A stretch of DNA of 64,000 nucleotides, taken from positions 124,001 through 188,000 of the forward strand of contig CALCHN010000043.1 in assembly GCA_937901255.1 (NCBI GenBank), written 5' to 3'. Shown here one piece after another: positions 15,904 to 25,315 of the stretch; position 1 is the first letter of the stretch; each line of letters starts with the position of its first letter. The notes beneath the pieces were generated by a model that did not search any database, was not told the DNA's origin, and was given only the letters and a program-made list of their open reading frames with translations. The position numbers and the translations under genes were made by a program. This stretch comes from an uncultured Flavobacteriales bacterium (lineage in GTDB: Bacteria > Bacteroidota > Bacteroidia > Flavobacteriales_E > Vicingaceae).

Positions 15904-16890
15904 ATGAAACATTATATATACCTATTATTAATCACCCTATTATTATTTAGCAATAAGTTGTTTTCTCAAGGGCCTTATGCTCCAGCTGTTGGTCAGGTAG
16001 GAACAACTGCTATACATAAAGACTCATCGGTTTTTGTAGCTTGGGCCACCAATGCCACTATTGAAAGAGGTTGGCAAAATATTGCTGATACTTCTTTGGG
16101 AAAAGCTACAGCTGGAACAGTAACTGATGTTCTAGGAAAATCAGGCACTGCTGGAACTGTTAGTCTTGGTGATGGAGGAAGTGCTATTTTAACTTTTGCA
16201 ACACCCATTAAAAATGGCTCAGGAGCAGATTTTGCTATTTTCGAAAACTCTTTTGACGGACAGTTTTTAGAACTCGCTTTTGTTGAAGTAAGTTCAGATG
16301 GTGTCAACTTTTTTAGATTTCCTGCTCATTCCTTAACTCAAAATACTACTCAATTTGATAACAATGCCAATATGGATGCTACTTATATTCATAACTTGGC
16401 TGGAAAATACCGAGCTCAATATGGAACTCCTTTTGATTTAGATGATGTTGATGGGAACTCTGGCTTAGATGTAAACAACATTACTCACGTTAAAATTATT
16501 GATGTGGTTGGCAGCATTAATCCTACTTATGGAACTTACGATGATGAAAATAATATTATAAACGACCCTTTCCCTACTCCATTTCCTACGGGTGGTTTTG
16601 ATTTAGACGCTGTTGGTATTATCCATCAACAACCAACCAACATTAATGAAAATGAACTAATTGTCAACCAAATTTATCCCAATCCATTTTCAACTAATAT
16701 AACCTTAGAGCTAAACATCAACACTGATTACAGCTATGCTATTGTTGATATGAATGGGAAAACACTTATTGAAGAATCAAGCTCATCAAACAACAGCACC
16801 ATTAATACAACTAACTTAGAAAAAGGAATTTATTTTTTAAAAATTATTGCGAATAAGCAAGTATTAACACACAAAATAATAAAGCTGTAA
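15904..16890 (+). CDS. Secreted surface protein with T9SS sorting domain, B12 operon
   Basis: 328 residues. A signal peptide (YLLLITLLLFSNKLFSQ) is followed by a beta-rich domain with FAIFENSFDGQFLELAFVEV, VSSDGVNFFRFPAHS, LAGKYRAQYGTPFDLDD and GGFDLDAVGIIHQQP, then a T9SS C-terminal domain (IYPNPFSTNITLEL ... GIYFLKI ... THKIIKL). Proteins of this type occur repeatedly beside BtuB-type receptors in Bacteroidota, but I know of no defined function. Its place between the ATP-pyrophosphatase and the TonB receptor suggests a surface role in corrinoid capture. Confidence 0.8.
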   Translation: MKHYIYLLLITLLLFSNKLFSQGPYAPAVGQVGTTAIHKDSSVFVAWATNATIERGWQNIADTSLGKATAGTVTDVLGKSGTAGTVSLGDGGSAILTFATPIKNGSGADFAIFENSFDGQFLELAFVEVSSDGVNFFRFPAHSLTQNTTQFDNNANMDATYIHNLAGKYRAQYGTPFDLDDVDGNSGLDVNNITHVKIIDVVGSINPTYGTYDDENNIINDPFPTPFPTGGFDLDAVGIIHQQPTNINENELIVNQIYPNPFSTNITLELNINTDYSYAIVDMNGKTLIEESSSSNNSTINTTNLEKGIYFLKIIANKQVLTHKIIKL

Positions 16891-16975
16891 AAAGGGAAAG
16901 GGAAAGTGAAAGGGAAAGTGAAAGGGAAAGGGAAATTTTTAATCTCTAATTTCTAATCTCTAATCTCTAATTGTT
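16891..16975. repeat. Hexamer (GGGAAA/GTGAAA) and heptamer (ATCTCTA) tandem repeats
   Basis: About eight hexamer units lie between 16891 and 16936, followed at about 16943-16975 by period-7 units ATCTCTA/ATTTCTA. They separate the surface-protein gene from the TonB receptor within the operon, and the purine-rich part could influence translation of the receptor. Confidence 0.8.
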
Positions 16976-16982
16976 TTAAATA

Positions 16983-18872
16983 ATGAAATTAACAAGCGTC
17001 ATAATCTCCCTGTTTTTTGTTCAGACTACCTTTGGACAATTACTGAATGACACTATTAAATTTGAACCGTTTGTTATTGAAGAATTTGCAGTATCCGCTA
17101 CATATAAAGCAACGAATTTAGATCCTGTTACCACCAAATCTGTCGAAAATTTAGCCCAACTATTACAAGAAAACTCTACTGTTTTTATTAAATCCTATGG
17201 TTCAGGTTCTTTAGCCTCTGTATCTTTTAGAGGTACGGGTGCAAGTCATACACGTGTACTTTGGAATGGAGTTTCATTAAATTCTCCGATGAACGGACAA
17301 ATTGATTTTTCTTTATACCCTACCCCATTTTTTGATAAGGTAGAGTTGCATTACGGAGCAAGTGGATTAATTGACGGAAACGGAGCTTTAGGAGGCAGTG
17401 TAAATCTGCAAAATTCTTTGCCTAATTTTAATGATTCAGCAAAATCGGTAAAGTTGAATTATAACTATTCCATAGGTAGTTTTAACAAACAAATTCATAG
17501 TGGAAAAGTGGCGTATTTAGGAACAAAAAAATGGTTTTACGAAACAAGAATTTTATACTCCCAAGCAGAGAATGATTTAATGTATTACAACTTTGCAAAA
17601 AAAGAAAATCCCGAAGAAAAATTGCAAAATGCCGCCTTAAAACAATACGGATTTCAACAAGCCATTTATAAAAAATTTAAAAATCAAACGGTTGGCGTAA
17701 GATTTTGGTATTTCAATAGCGATAGAAACTTGCCCTCAACCATGTTGGTAGATAAAAATGATGAAACCCAGCAAGACGAATCTTTTCGTTTGTTAGTCAA
17801 CACTACTGGTTTTAAAAACAAATTCTCCTACAAAATAAGTTCTGCTCTTATTCACGATAAATTAAGTTATAACAATAAACTTATTGATGCCAACTCAAAA
17901 AGCAACAGCCTTTTAATTGATAATCATGTTGATATTAATTACTTTATAAACGATAAAATTACTTTTTTGAATAAAGTTAATGTAAGACACGAGCAAGCTA
18001 TAGCAGATGGTTACAATAACGAACATAAAAGATTCAACAATAGCTGGCTAACAGGTTTTTCGGGAAATTTTAAACGCTTAAATTGGACTGTTTTTAATAG
18101 AATGACCGTTGTTGATGATTTCTTTAAGCCTATAGCTCCAAGTGTTTCTTTAGGTTATCAACTTCCTAAATTAGAAAGTGTAACACTAAAAGCTGCTGCC
18201 GGAATTAATCATAATTACCCAACTTTTAACGATTTATATTGGGCACCCGGTGGAAATCCCGATTTAAAACCAGAAGAAGCTAAAATGAGTGAAGCCGGAC
18301 TGAAATACCAAAAAGCTTTTGGGAAAACAACTATTACAACAGAAAACACTTTCTTTTTTGCTCATGTTTCTAACTGGATTTTATGGCAACCAAGTGCAGG
18401 AAATATTTGGAGTCCTACTAATTTAAAGAAAGTAGAAAACAAAGGTTTTGAAAGTACATTAACCATTAAATACAAGTTCAATAAAGTAGATTTAAGCATT
18501 AGAGGAAATTATGCTTACACCATTTCTAAAAACATTGATTTACCTAAAAATACCGATGATGCTCTTTACAAGCAGTTAATTTATGTGCCTCAACATCAAT
18601 TTAATACAAACATAAAATTAACCTATAAAAATACTTCTTTAAATTACGGTTATTATTACACCGGATTAAGATACATTAGTACGGATAACAATTGGTACTT
18701 ACCGGCAAATTATATTTCTAACATTTCTCTTTCTCAAGTTATTAAACTAAAAACTACCACTTTTGATTTACGTTTTCAGGTAAACAACCTTTTTAACCAA
18801 ACCTACCAATCTATTGCTTGGAGACCAATGCCATTAAGAAACTACATGCTAACTTTAGCTTTAAATTTATGA
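16983..18872 (+). CDS. TonB-dependent outer-membrane receptor, BtuB-like (cobalamin uptake)
   Basis: 629 residues. A signal peptide (MKLTSVIISLFFVQTTFG|Q) is followed by a plug domain with VSFRGTGASHTRVLWNGV and VELHYGASGLIDGNGALGGS, then a 22-strand-type barrel ending with the aromatic-rich strand NYMLTLALNL. It lacks the carboxypeptidase-regulatory N-terminal extension of SusC-type receptors, so it belongs with small-ligand receptors. The cobalamin riboswitch upstream and the BtuG-like propeller downstream make B12 or another corrinoid the most likely substrate. The stop overlaps the next start (ATGA). Confidence 0.9.
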   Translation: MKLTSVIISLFFVQTTFGQLLNDTIKFEPFVIEEFAVSATYKATNLDPVTTKSVENLAQLLQENSTVFIKSYGSGSLASVSFRGTGASHTRVLWNGVSLNSPMNGQIDFSLYPTPFFDKVELHYGASGLIDGNGALGGSVNLQNSLPNFNDSAKSVKLNYNYSIGSFNKQIHSGKVAYLGTKKWFYETRILYSQAENDLMYYNFAKKENPEEKLQNAALKQYGFQQAIYKKFKNQTVGVRFWYFNSDRNLPSTMLVDKNDETQQDESFRLLVNTTGFKNKFSYKISSALIHDKLSYNNKLIDANSKSNSLLIDNHVDINYFINDKITFLNKVNVRHEQAIADGYNNEHKRFNNSWLTGFSGNFKRLNWTVFNRMTVVDDFFKPIAPSVSLGYQLPKLESVTLKAAAGINHNYPTFNDLYWAPGGNPDLKPEEAKMSEAGLKYQKAFGKTTITTENTFFFAHVSNWILWQPSAGNIWSPTNLKKVENKGFESTLTIKYKFNKVDLSIRGNYAYTISKNIDLPKNTDDALYKQLIYVPQHQFNTNIKLTYKNTSLNYGYYYTGLRYISTDNNWYLPANYISNISLSQVIKLKTTTFDLRFQVNNLFNQTYQSIAWRPMPLRNYMLTLALNL

Positions 18873-19933
18873 GCAAATTCACTACACATATCGTTGTTGG
18901 TTTAGCACTATTGATGTTAACTTTTACCTCTTGTAAAAAAGAAGAATTTGGTCCTCAATGTAAAAACTGTGAGGAAAATGCCATTACACCTTCTATTCAA
19001 AATGATGTGATTATTGTTAATGAAGGAAATTTTGGTTTTGGAAACGCAACGCTTACACTATACAACTCTACCGAAAAAAGTGTACATCATGGGATTTTTC
19101 AACAAGCCAATAATTATCCGCTAGGCGATGTAGCTCAATCTGCTTATTATTTCAATGAAAAAATAGCGGTGGTAGTTAATAATTCTAATAAAATTGAAAT
19201 TATAGATAAAGCTAATTTTACTTCAATAGCTACCATTACAGGTTTTGATTCTCCTAGGTATTTTTGTCCTGTAAATTCATCAACCGCTTATGTAAGCAAT
19301 ATCTTTTCTAATAAAATTGACATCGTAAACTTAACAAACAATACCATTTCTGGAAGTATTACAACCAACTCTAATTGGACGGAAGAAATGCTAGTATATA
19401 ATGATACAGCTTATGTTTGTGATATGAGCAACAACAAATTAATACTCATTAATACAACTAACCATCAAATTATTGATAATATTAGCTTAGGAATTCAACC
19501 AAATAGCTTAGTACTAGATAAAAATAATAACATTTGGATACTATGCGATGGTGGTTTTAATGAAGCTAATGCTCAATTAATAAAATTTAATCCAAATCTA
19601 AGAACTATTGAACAAACTCTAACATTTAGTAATATCAACCACTCTCCATCAGATTTAATAATTGATAATTCCCTAGAAAATTTATACTTCATTAATAACC
19701 ATATTTTTAAAATGAATATTAATGATATAACCTTACCGACATCAAATTGGGTTTCCAATAATGGAGAGGTTTTTTATAGTATAGGAATACACCCTATAAC
19801 TCAAGAAATTTATGTTGCAGATGCCAAAGATTTTGTGCAAAATAGCACCATTTCTGTTTACAAAAACAACCAACAGCTTTCCCATCAATTTCAGTCAGGC
19901 ATTAATTCAGGGCACATTTTGTTTCTTCCTTAA
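18869..19933 (+). CDS. YncE/BtuG-like beta-propeller surface lipoprotein
   Basis: 354 residues. The start is placed at the ATG overlapping the receptor stop, because it gives a clean lipoprotein signal peptide (VVGLALLMLTFTSC, Cys acylated). The mature part is a seven-bladed type propeller with repeated blades such as VNNSNKIEIIDKANF, AYVSNIFSNKIDIVNL and AYVCDMSNNKLILIN. In Bacteroides the lipoprotein BtuG has this architecture, sits on the BtuB barrel and binds B12 very tightly. Same order and riboswitch control support the same job here. An upstream in-frame Met at 18818 lies inside the receptor gene and would bury the signal peptide. Confidence 0.87.
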   Translation: MSKFTTHIVVGLALLMLTFTSCKKEEFGPQCKNCEENAITPSIQNDVIIVNEGNFGFGNATLTLYNSTEKSVHHGIFQQANNYPLGDVAQSAYYFNEKIAVVVNNSNKIEIIDKANFTSIATITGFDSPRYFCPVNSSTAYVSNIFSNKIDIVNLTNNTISGSITTNSNWTEEMLVYNDTAYVCDMSNNKLILINTTNHQIIDNISLGIQPNSLVLDKNNNIWILCDGGFNEANAQLIKFNPNLRTIEQTLTFSNINHSPSDLIIDNSLENLYFINNHIFKMNINDITLPTSNWVSNNGEVFYSIGIHPITQEIYVADAKDFVQNSTISVYKNNQQLSHQFQSGINSGHILFLP

Positions 19934-20095
19934 TAAATATTCATTTCCATTTACACCTCTTTTAAAACATTCGTTTTGAGTTAGTTTTATTAACAATTGT
20001 TGAAAACTCAATTGGGGATAGTACTAAGTATTTTCCACAAAATAACTTACTTTTAGGTCGAAATTTTAATATCAAACTCAACTATCAACTTAGCT

Positions 20096-23000
20096 ATGAA
20101 AACAAATTTATTATTTAAAAGTATTTTAACACTTCTGTTAGCATTTACTGTAAGTATCGGATATTCTCAAAAAGTTTATGAAGATTATCAAGACGGTAAA
20201 ATTTGGTTTAAAATAAAAAGTTCGGAAAAAAACATTATTGTAAAACAAGCTTCTAAGGGTGGAAATGTGGAAGCTTATAGAGATGAAAACATTAAATTAT
20301 CTTCCATGCCTTTTTTAAGAAATGTTTTTGTAAACCATACAATTAAAAGACTTTCTCGTCCTTTCCCAAAAGCGTATTCTTCGCAAGATTTATTAAACAC
20401 TTATTTAATTGAATTTGATGATATTGAAAACGTAGAAGCTTTTATAAATGAATTAGAAGCCTCTGGTGCTGTTGATTATGCTGAAAAAGTACCTTTATAT
20501 AAAACTACCTATTCTCCAAACGACCAATACCATAACACTACTAATATGTGGGGCTTATTTAAAATTCAAGCAGAACAAGCTTGGAATATTAGTACAGGAA
20601 ATGCCAGCATAGTGGTAGCTACTGTAGATAATGCTATTCAAATTACACACCCCGATTTAACCAATAGAATATGGACTAACCCAGGAGAAATACCTAATAA
20701 TGGTGTTGATGACGACAACAATGGCTATGTGGATGATGTAAACGGTTATGATGTAGGAGATAATGATAATAATCCCAACCCACCATCTTCTACTTTTAGT
20801 CACGGAACACACGTTGCTGGTACTACGGGTGCAGAAACAGATAATTCTATTGGAGTTTCTTCTATCGGTTTTGGTATTAGCATGATGGCTGTTAAAGCAA
20901 CTAGAAATAATGCTGGATCTAATTCCGTAACTAATGGTTATGATGGAATTTATTATGCAGCCGTAAGTGGTGCTGATGTTATTAACTGCTCTTGGGGCGG
21001 AACAGGTTACTCAACTACTGGTCAAAATGTTGTAAATTTTGCTTGGAACAATGGTTCTATTGTAGTTGCTGCCGCAGGAAATGACAACGTAAATAATGAT
21101 AATACTCCTCATTATCCTTCCAACTTAAACAATGTAATATCAGTTGCTTCTTCTACAACAAACGATTCAAAATCAAGTTTTTCCAACTATGGAACTACCA
21201 TTGATATTACTGCTCCTGGTAGTAATATTGCGAGTACAGTTCCAAATAATACTTATCAATACATGAGTGGTACTTCTATGGCATCACCAATGGTTTCTGG
21301 ATTATTAGGTTTAATGAAATCTTTAAACCCAACTATGCCTAATAATTCATTAATAAACTGCTTATATTCTTCTGCAGATAACATTAATGCTGCTAACCCA
21401 GGGTATATTGGTCAACTTGGAGCAGGAAGAATAAATGCCTTACAAGCTCTACAGTGTGTTTCTGCTAGCTTAAGCAATCCACCTGTAGCTGAGTTTACAG
21501 CCAATGTAACTACTGTTTATGCAGGTAATTCTGTTACATTTACAGACCAATCTACTTTTGCTCCTACCTCTTGGTCGTGGAATTTCGACAACCAAAGTTT
21601 AGGGGGAGTTGTACCAGCTACAGCAAATACTCAAGGTCCACATACAGTTACATATAACAATATTGGTTTATATGAAGTGTCTTTAACGGTTACTAACGCT
21701 AATGGAAATGATACCGAAACCAAAACCAACTACATTAATGTTGTTCAACCTGGAACATGCGAAATTATAGATATGGATACTACAAGTGTTCCTTTTCATT
21801 TTGGATGGACACCTACATTATATGGTGCTGGTCCCGGAAACGGATATGTTGCAGGAACAAACATCTATGGAGATAGAGCTAAATTAAATTATTATAATGC
21901 TACCCAAACAAGTGGTTTCAATTACTTAATAGGTACTTACATTTGGTTTGCAAGAGCTGCAACCAACACTCCAACAAAAACAGTAGATGTAAATGTTTAT
22001 GATGGAACTGGTGGAGTAGTTGGTGCTTTATTAGGTACAAAAACACTTCCTATGTCTTATGTGATGGCTAACACTCCAGGTATTCCTTTCATTGAGTTTG
22101 ACAATGCTGTGCCACTTCCTGCTTCAGGAGAAGTATTTGTAGGAGTACGTTTTGCTAATTTAAACATAGCTGTAGGCGATACTATTGCTGTTGTAACTAA
22201 TGCAAATAATCAATCTACGCCAAATACTGCTTGGGAGCAATGGAATGACAATACTTGGCATGCTTATAATGGTACAGGTGCTTGGAATTTAAGCGTAACT
22301 CATTATTTCTTCCCTTGGCTAACTAATGACACTACTGCTATTTCTTTAACCGCTACTCCAACCACAATTTGTGAAGGAGAAATGGTTCATTATGATGCTA
22401 CAGGTTCTACAAGTCAAGACACATTATTATGGTCTTTCCCGGGCATGAACCCTGCTAATTCAAACAATGTAATTGATAGCGTATTGTATAGCTCTGCCGG
22501 AACATATACTACTTATTTAGAAGTTGTTGGTGGAGGATGTAGCAGATATAGAATTGATTCTGTAACCATTACGGTTAACCCATCTCCAAATGTTAGCATA
22601 GCTACAACTGCTGATACCATTTGTTCAGGAACTTCTGTAACTTTAACAGCAAGTGGTGCAACAAGCTATTTATGGTCTCCGGGTGGACAAACTACCAATG
22701 CAATTACTGTTTCTCCAACAGCTACAACAACTTACAATGTTGCAGGAACTACAGGTGGTTGCTCAGACAATGGCTTTGTAACTATTTATGTAATGAACTT
22801 ACCAACAGTTGCCAATGCTACTGTAACTCCAACAACCACAATTTGCCAAGGAACAAATGTAGTTTTTGATGGAACAAGTTCAACTAATGCATCTACATAC
22901 AGTTGGTCCTTCCCTCAGGGTAATCCATCAATAAGTTCTTCTACTAACCCATTTGAAACCGTTAGTTTTGGAAGTCCAGGAACACACAACTATTCTCTTC

Positions 23001-24442
23001 AAATATCAAGTGCATGTGGCACCGACACTTATAATGGAACAGTTACCGTTGAAGCACTACCTACTGTTACCGCAAATGCCTCTACATCTACCATTTGTGC
23101 TGGCGACCCTGTTACACTTACAGGAGGTGGTACAGCAACTTCTTACTCTTGGGATAATGGCGTTACTAATGGTGTTGCCTTTACTCCAACAGCCACTACA
23201 ACTTATACCGTAACTGGAACAGGCACTAACAGTTGTCAAAATACTGCTCAAGTAACCGTTACTGTTAATTCCGCTCCAACTGTAACAGCAAATGCGTCCT
23301 CCACATCTATTTGTGCAGGACAATCTGTTACCTTAACAGGAAGTGGTAATGCTTCTTCTTACACTTGGAATAATGGCGTAACTAATGGAGTTGCATTTAC
23401 TCCAACTGTTACTACAACTTATACCGTTACAGGTACTACTGGAAGTTGTTCTAATACAGATCAAATAACCATTACTGTTAATACAGCTCCTACAGTAACA
23501 GCAAATGCAACCTCCACTTCAATTTGTGCAGGACAATCTGTTACTTTAACAGGAAGTGGTAATGCTTCTTCTTATACTTGGAACAATGGTGTTACTAATG
23601 GTGTTGCATTTACACCAACTGTTACTACTACTTATACTGTAACTGGTTCTAACGGTGGTTGTTCTAGTACAGACCAAATAACCGTTACAGTAAACCCTGC
23701 TCCAACTGTAACAGCTAATGCTACATCAACAACTATTTGTGCTGGTCAAACGGTTACCTTAACAGGAAGTGGTAATGCTTCTTCTTATACATGGAACAAT
23801 GGCGTAACAAATGGAGTTGCATTTACTCCTACTGCTACTACTACTTATACTGTAACTGGTACTATAGGAAGCTGCTCTAACACAGACCAAATAACAGTTA
23901 CTGTAAATCAAGCACCTTCTGCTGTTGTAACTTATACGCCAAGCAGTAACATTTGTGAAAACATGAATGTTCAGTTTGACGCTTCAAGTTCTGTAGGGGC
24001 TACTTCTTACAATTGGTCTTTCCCTCAAGGAAGTCCATCTATGGGTTCATCAACAACGGCTAATCCATTAGTGAGTTTTGGTGTTGCAGGTACGCACAAT
24101 TTTGCTGTGGTAATTTCAAACTCATGTGGAACAGACATTCATAATGGTTCTATTGTAGTTGATGTTTGTAATAGTATTGATGATTTAAACAATGGAAAAT
24201 CAATGGTTACTTATTTTGATAACATCAATAACAACATCAATATTTCTTATGCAAATATTGCTCAAGGAACTTACAACTTAAATATCTTAAATTCATTAGG
24301 ACAGCTTATTGTTTCAACTAAATTAAACATCAATAACAATGAAGGAATTATTACTGTCCCTTTCAATGAAAATGCTAAAGGAATTTATTTCATCAATATC
24401 TATAACAATGATGCAAAATTCAATAGTAAATTCTTAAAATAA
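20096..24442 (+). CDS. Secreted subtilisin-family protease with PKD/Ig-like repeats and T9SS sorting domain
   Basis: 1448 residues. Signal peptide (LTLLLAFTVSIGYSQ), a propeptide-like region to about 135, then a peptidase S8 domain with the triad D178 (in ATVDNAIQ, where DTG/DSG is usual), H236 (HGTHVAGT) and S394 (GTSMASP); the oxyanion Asn lies in VINCSWGG. A PKD domain (about 465-550) follows, then a jelly-roll-like segment, further PKD/Ig-like domains, and four near-identical 71-residue Ig-like repeats. The T9SS domain ends GIYFINIYNNDAKFNSKFLK. It is exported to the surface or medium and probably degrades protein. A terminator follows. Confidence 0.93.
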   Translation: MKTNLLFKSILTLLLAFTVSIGYSQKVYEDYQDGKIWFKIKSSEKNIIVKQASKGGNVEAYRDENIKLSSMPFLRNVFVNHTIKRLSRPFPKAYSSQDLLNTYLIEFDDIENVEAFINELEASGAVDYAEKVPLYKTTYSPNDQYHNTTNMWGLFKIQAEQAWNISTGNASIVVATVDNAIQITHPDLTNRIWTNPGEIPNNGVDDDNNGYVDDVNGYDVGDNDNNPNPPSSTFSHGTHVAGTTGAETDNSIGVSSIGFGISMMAVKATRNNAGSNSVTNGYDGIYYAAVSGADVINCSWGGTGYSTTGQNVVNFAWNNGSIVVAAAGNDNVNNDNTPHYPSNLNNVISVASSTTNDSKSSFSNYGTTIDITAPGSNIASTVPNNTYQYMSGTSMASPMVSGLLGLMKSLNPTMPNNSLINCLYSSADNINAANPGYIGQLGAGRINALQALQCVSASLSNPPVAEFTANVTTVYAGNSVTFTDQSTFAPTSWSWNFDNQSLGGVVPATANTQGPHTVTYNNIGLYEVSLTVTNANGNDTETKTNYINVVQPGTCEIIDMDTTSVPFHFGWTPTLYGAGPGNGYVAGTNIYGDRAKLNYYNATQTSGFNYLIGTYIWFARAATNTPTKTVDVNVYDGTGGVVGALLGTKTLPMSYVMANTPGIPFIEFDNAVPLPASGEVFVGVRFANLNIAVGDTIAVVTNANNQSTPNTAWEQWNDNTWHAYNGTGAWNLSVTHYFFPWLTNDTTAISLTATPTTICEGEMVHYDATGSTSQDTLLWSFPGMNPANSNNVIDSVLYSSAGTYTTYLEVVGGGCSRYRIDSVTITVNPSPNVSIATTADTICSGTSVTLTASGATSYLWSPGGQTTNAITVSPTATTTYNVAGTTGGCSDNGFVTIYVMNLPTVANATVTPTTTICQGTNVVFDGTSSTNASTYSWSFPQGNPSISSSTNPFETVSFGSPGTHNYSLQISSACGTDTYNGTVTVEALPTVTANASTSTICAGDPVTLTGGGTATSYSWDNGVTNGVAFTPTATTTYTVTGTGTNSCQNTAQVTVTVNSAPTVTANASSTSICAGQSVTLTGSGNASSYTWNNGVTNGVAFTPTVTTTYTVTGTTGSCSNTDQITITVNTAPTVTANATSTSICAGQSVTLTGSGNASSYTWNNGVTNGVAFTPTVTTTYTVTGSNGGCSSTDQITVTVNPAPTVTANATSTTICAGQTVTLTGSGNASSYTWNNGVTNGVAFTPTATTTYTVTGTIGSCSNTDQITVTVNQAPSAVVTYTPSSNICENMNVQFDASSSVGATSYNWSFPQGSPSMGSSTTANPLVSFGVAGTHNFAVVISNSCGTDIHNGSIVVDVCNSIDDLNNGKSMVTYFDNINNNINISYANIAQGTYNLNILNSLGQLIVSTKLNINNNEGIITVPFNENAKGIYFINIYNNDAKFNSKFLK
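23060..23914 (+). repeat. Four tandem ~213-bp coding repeats (Ig-like domains)
   Basis: Units start at 23060, 23276, 23489 and 23702. Each encodes about 71 residues starting PTVTANA and containing ICAG, SYTWNNGVTNGVAFTPT and TTTYTVTG. Units 2-4 are exactly 213 bp and nearly identical; unit 1 (216 bp) is the most diverged, which suggests recent unequal recombination. Confidence 0.92.
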
Positions 24443-24464
24443 AATTAGTTAACATTTGTTATGA

Positions 24465-24498
24465 GGAGAGGTTGCCATAGTGCAGCCTCTTTTTATTT
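24465..24498 (+). terminator. Rho-independent terminator after the subtilase
   Basis: GAGGTTGC and GCAGCCTC (one G-U pair) form a stem around CATAGT, followed by TTTTTATTT. Confidence 0.75.
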
Positions 24499-24544
24499 AA
24501 TTTGTTTTAAATTGCTTTAATTTGCACTACCAAATTCTGTATTA

Positions 24545-25309
24545 ATGAAACTAAAATTACTTACCCTCAGTCTTGTTATTTTTATGTCCAATTTACTTTG
24601 GTCACAAGCTTTTGAGCAACCTGTAGTTACAGATTCTGCATATACCATTCCTTTGTTTAAAGCTTCTTATGCTGTTCAGCTAACTGGTGCTGATATGGCA
24701 AACCGATTTGGTACCAACAACAATGTAGGTGGTAGCTTTGCTGTTAAAACTAAAAAGAATTGGTATTATGGTTTTAAAGGTAATTTCTTATGGGGAGCAA
24801 CGGTAAGGGAAAATAATATTCTTGATCAAATAAAAGATAGCGATGGTATGGTAATCAATTCAGAAGGAAAACCTACAGAGGTTTTTCTTGATCAACGTGG
24901 TTCTTCATTTTTTCTGGTGGGCGGAAGATTATTTAATGTATTAGCTCCTAATAAAAACTCAGGTTTTCTTGTTTATGGAGGTGTTGGAACGCTTCAGCAT
25001 AAAATAAGCATCAAGTATAAAGGAACAATTTACAGTTTAACTGATGAGCATAAAAAAGGCTACGACCGATTTTCTTTCGGATATGCGGTAAATGCTTTTG
25101 CAGGTTATATGTATCTTAGCAAAAACAGGCTTATTAACTTTTTTGGAGGAGTGGATCTTACTCAAGGATGGACAAAGAGTTTAAGAAAATTCAACTATGA
25201 TACAGGCATGCCCGATAATAAGGTTCATTCCGATTTTCTTTATGGATTTAGAGTAGGTTGGATTATCAGGCTAAACAAGAGAACACAAGAAGAATTTTAC
25301 TATTACTAA
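24545..25309 (+). CDS. Outer-membrane beta-barrel protein of unknown function
   Basis: 254 residues. A signal peptide (LSLVIFMSNLLWS|Q) is followed by alternating amphipathic strands rich in aromatic residues and Gly (GGSFAVKTKKNWYYGFKGN, SGFLVYGGVGTLQHK, FSFGYAVNAFAGYMYL, FLYGFRVGWIIRL). No catalytic motif is visible, and the family was not recognised beyond resemblance to Bacteroidota barrel proteins. It is 6 bp upstream of a LolD-type ATPase gene, so the two are co-transcribed, which fits a role in the envelope. Confidence 0.7.
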   Translation: MKLKLLTLSLVIFMSNLLWSQAFEQPVVTDSAYTIPLFKASYAVQLTGADMANRFGTNNNVGGSFAVKTKKNWYYGFKGNFLWGATVRENNILDQIKDSDGMVINSEGKPTEVFLDQRGSSFFLVGGRLFNVLAPNKNSGFLVYGGVGTLQHKISIKYKGTIYSLTDEHKKGYDRFSFGYAVNAFAGYMYLSKNRLINFFGGVDLTQGWTKSLRKFNYDTGMPDNKVHSDFLYGFRVGWIIRLNKRTQEEFYYY

Positions 25310-25315
25310 AAAATC

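Noticed and set aside
20096..21470. Inactive subtilase because the DTG/DSG motif reads DNA
   Set aside because: The catalytic Asp itself (D178), His and Ser are all present; the neighbouring two residues vary in the family, so loss of activity is not supported.
22621..23323. Several 80-90 codon frames inside the subtilase repeats, on both strands
   Set aside because: They are shadows of the low-complexity Thr/Ser/Asn-rich repeat region; the main frame has clear Ig-like domains.
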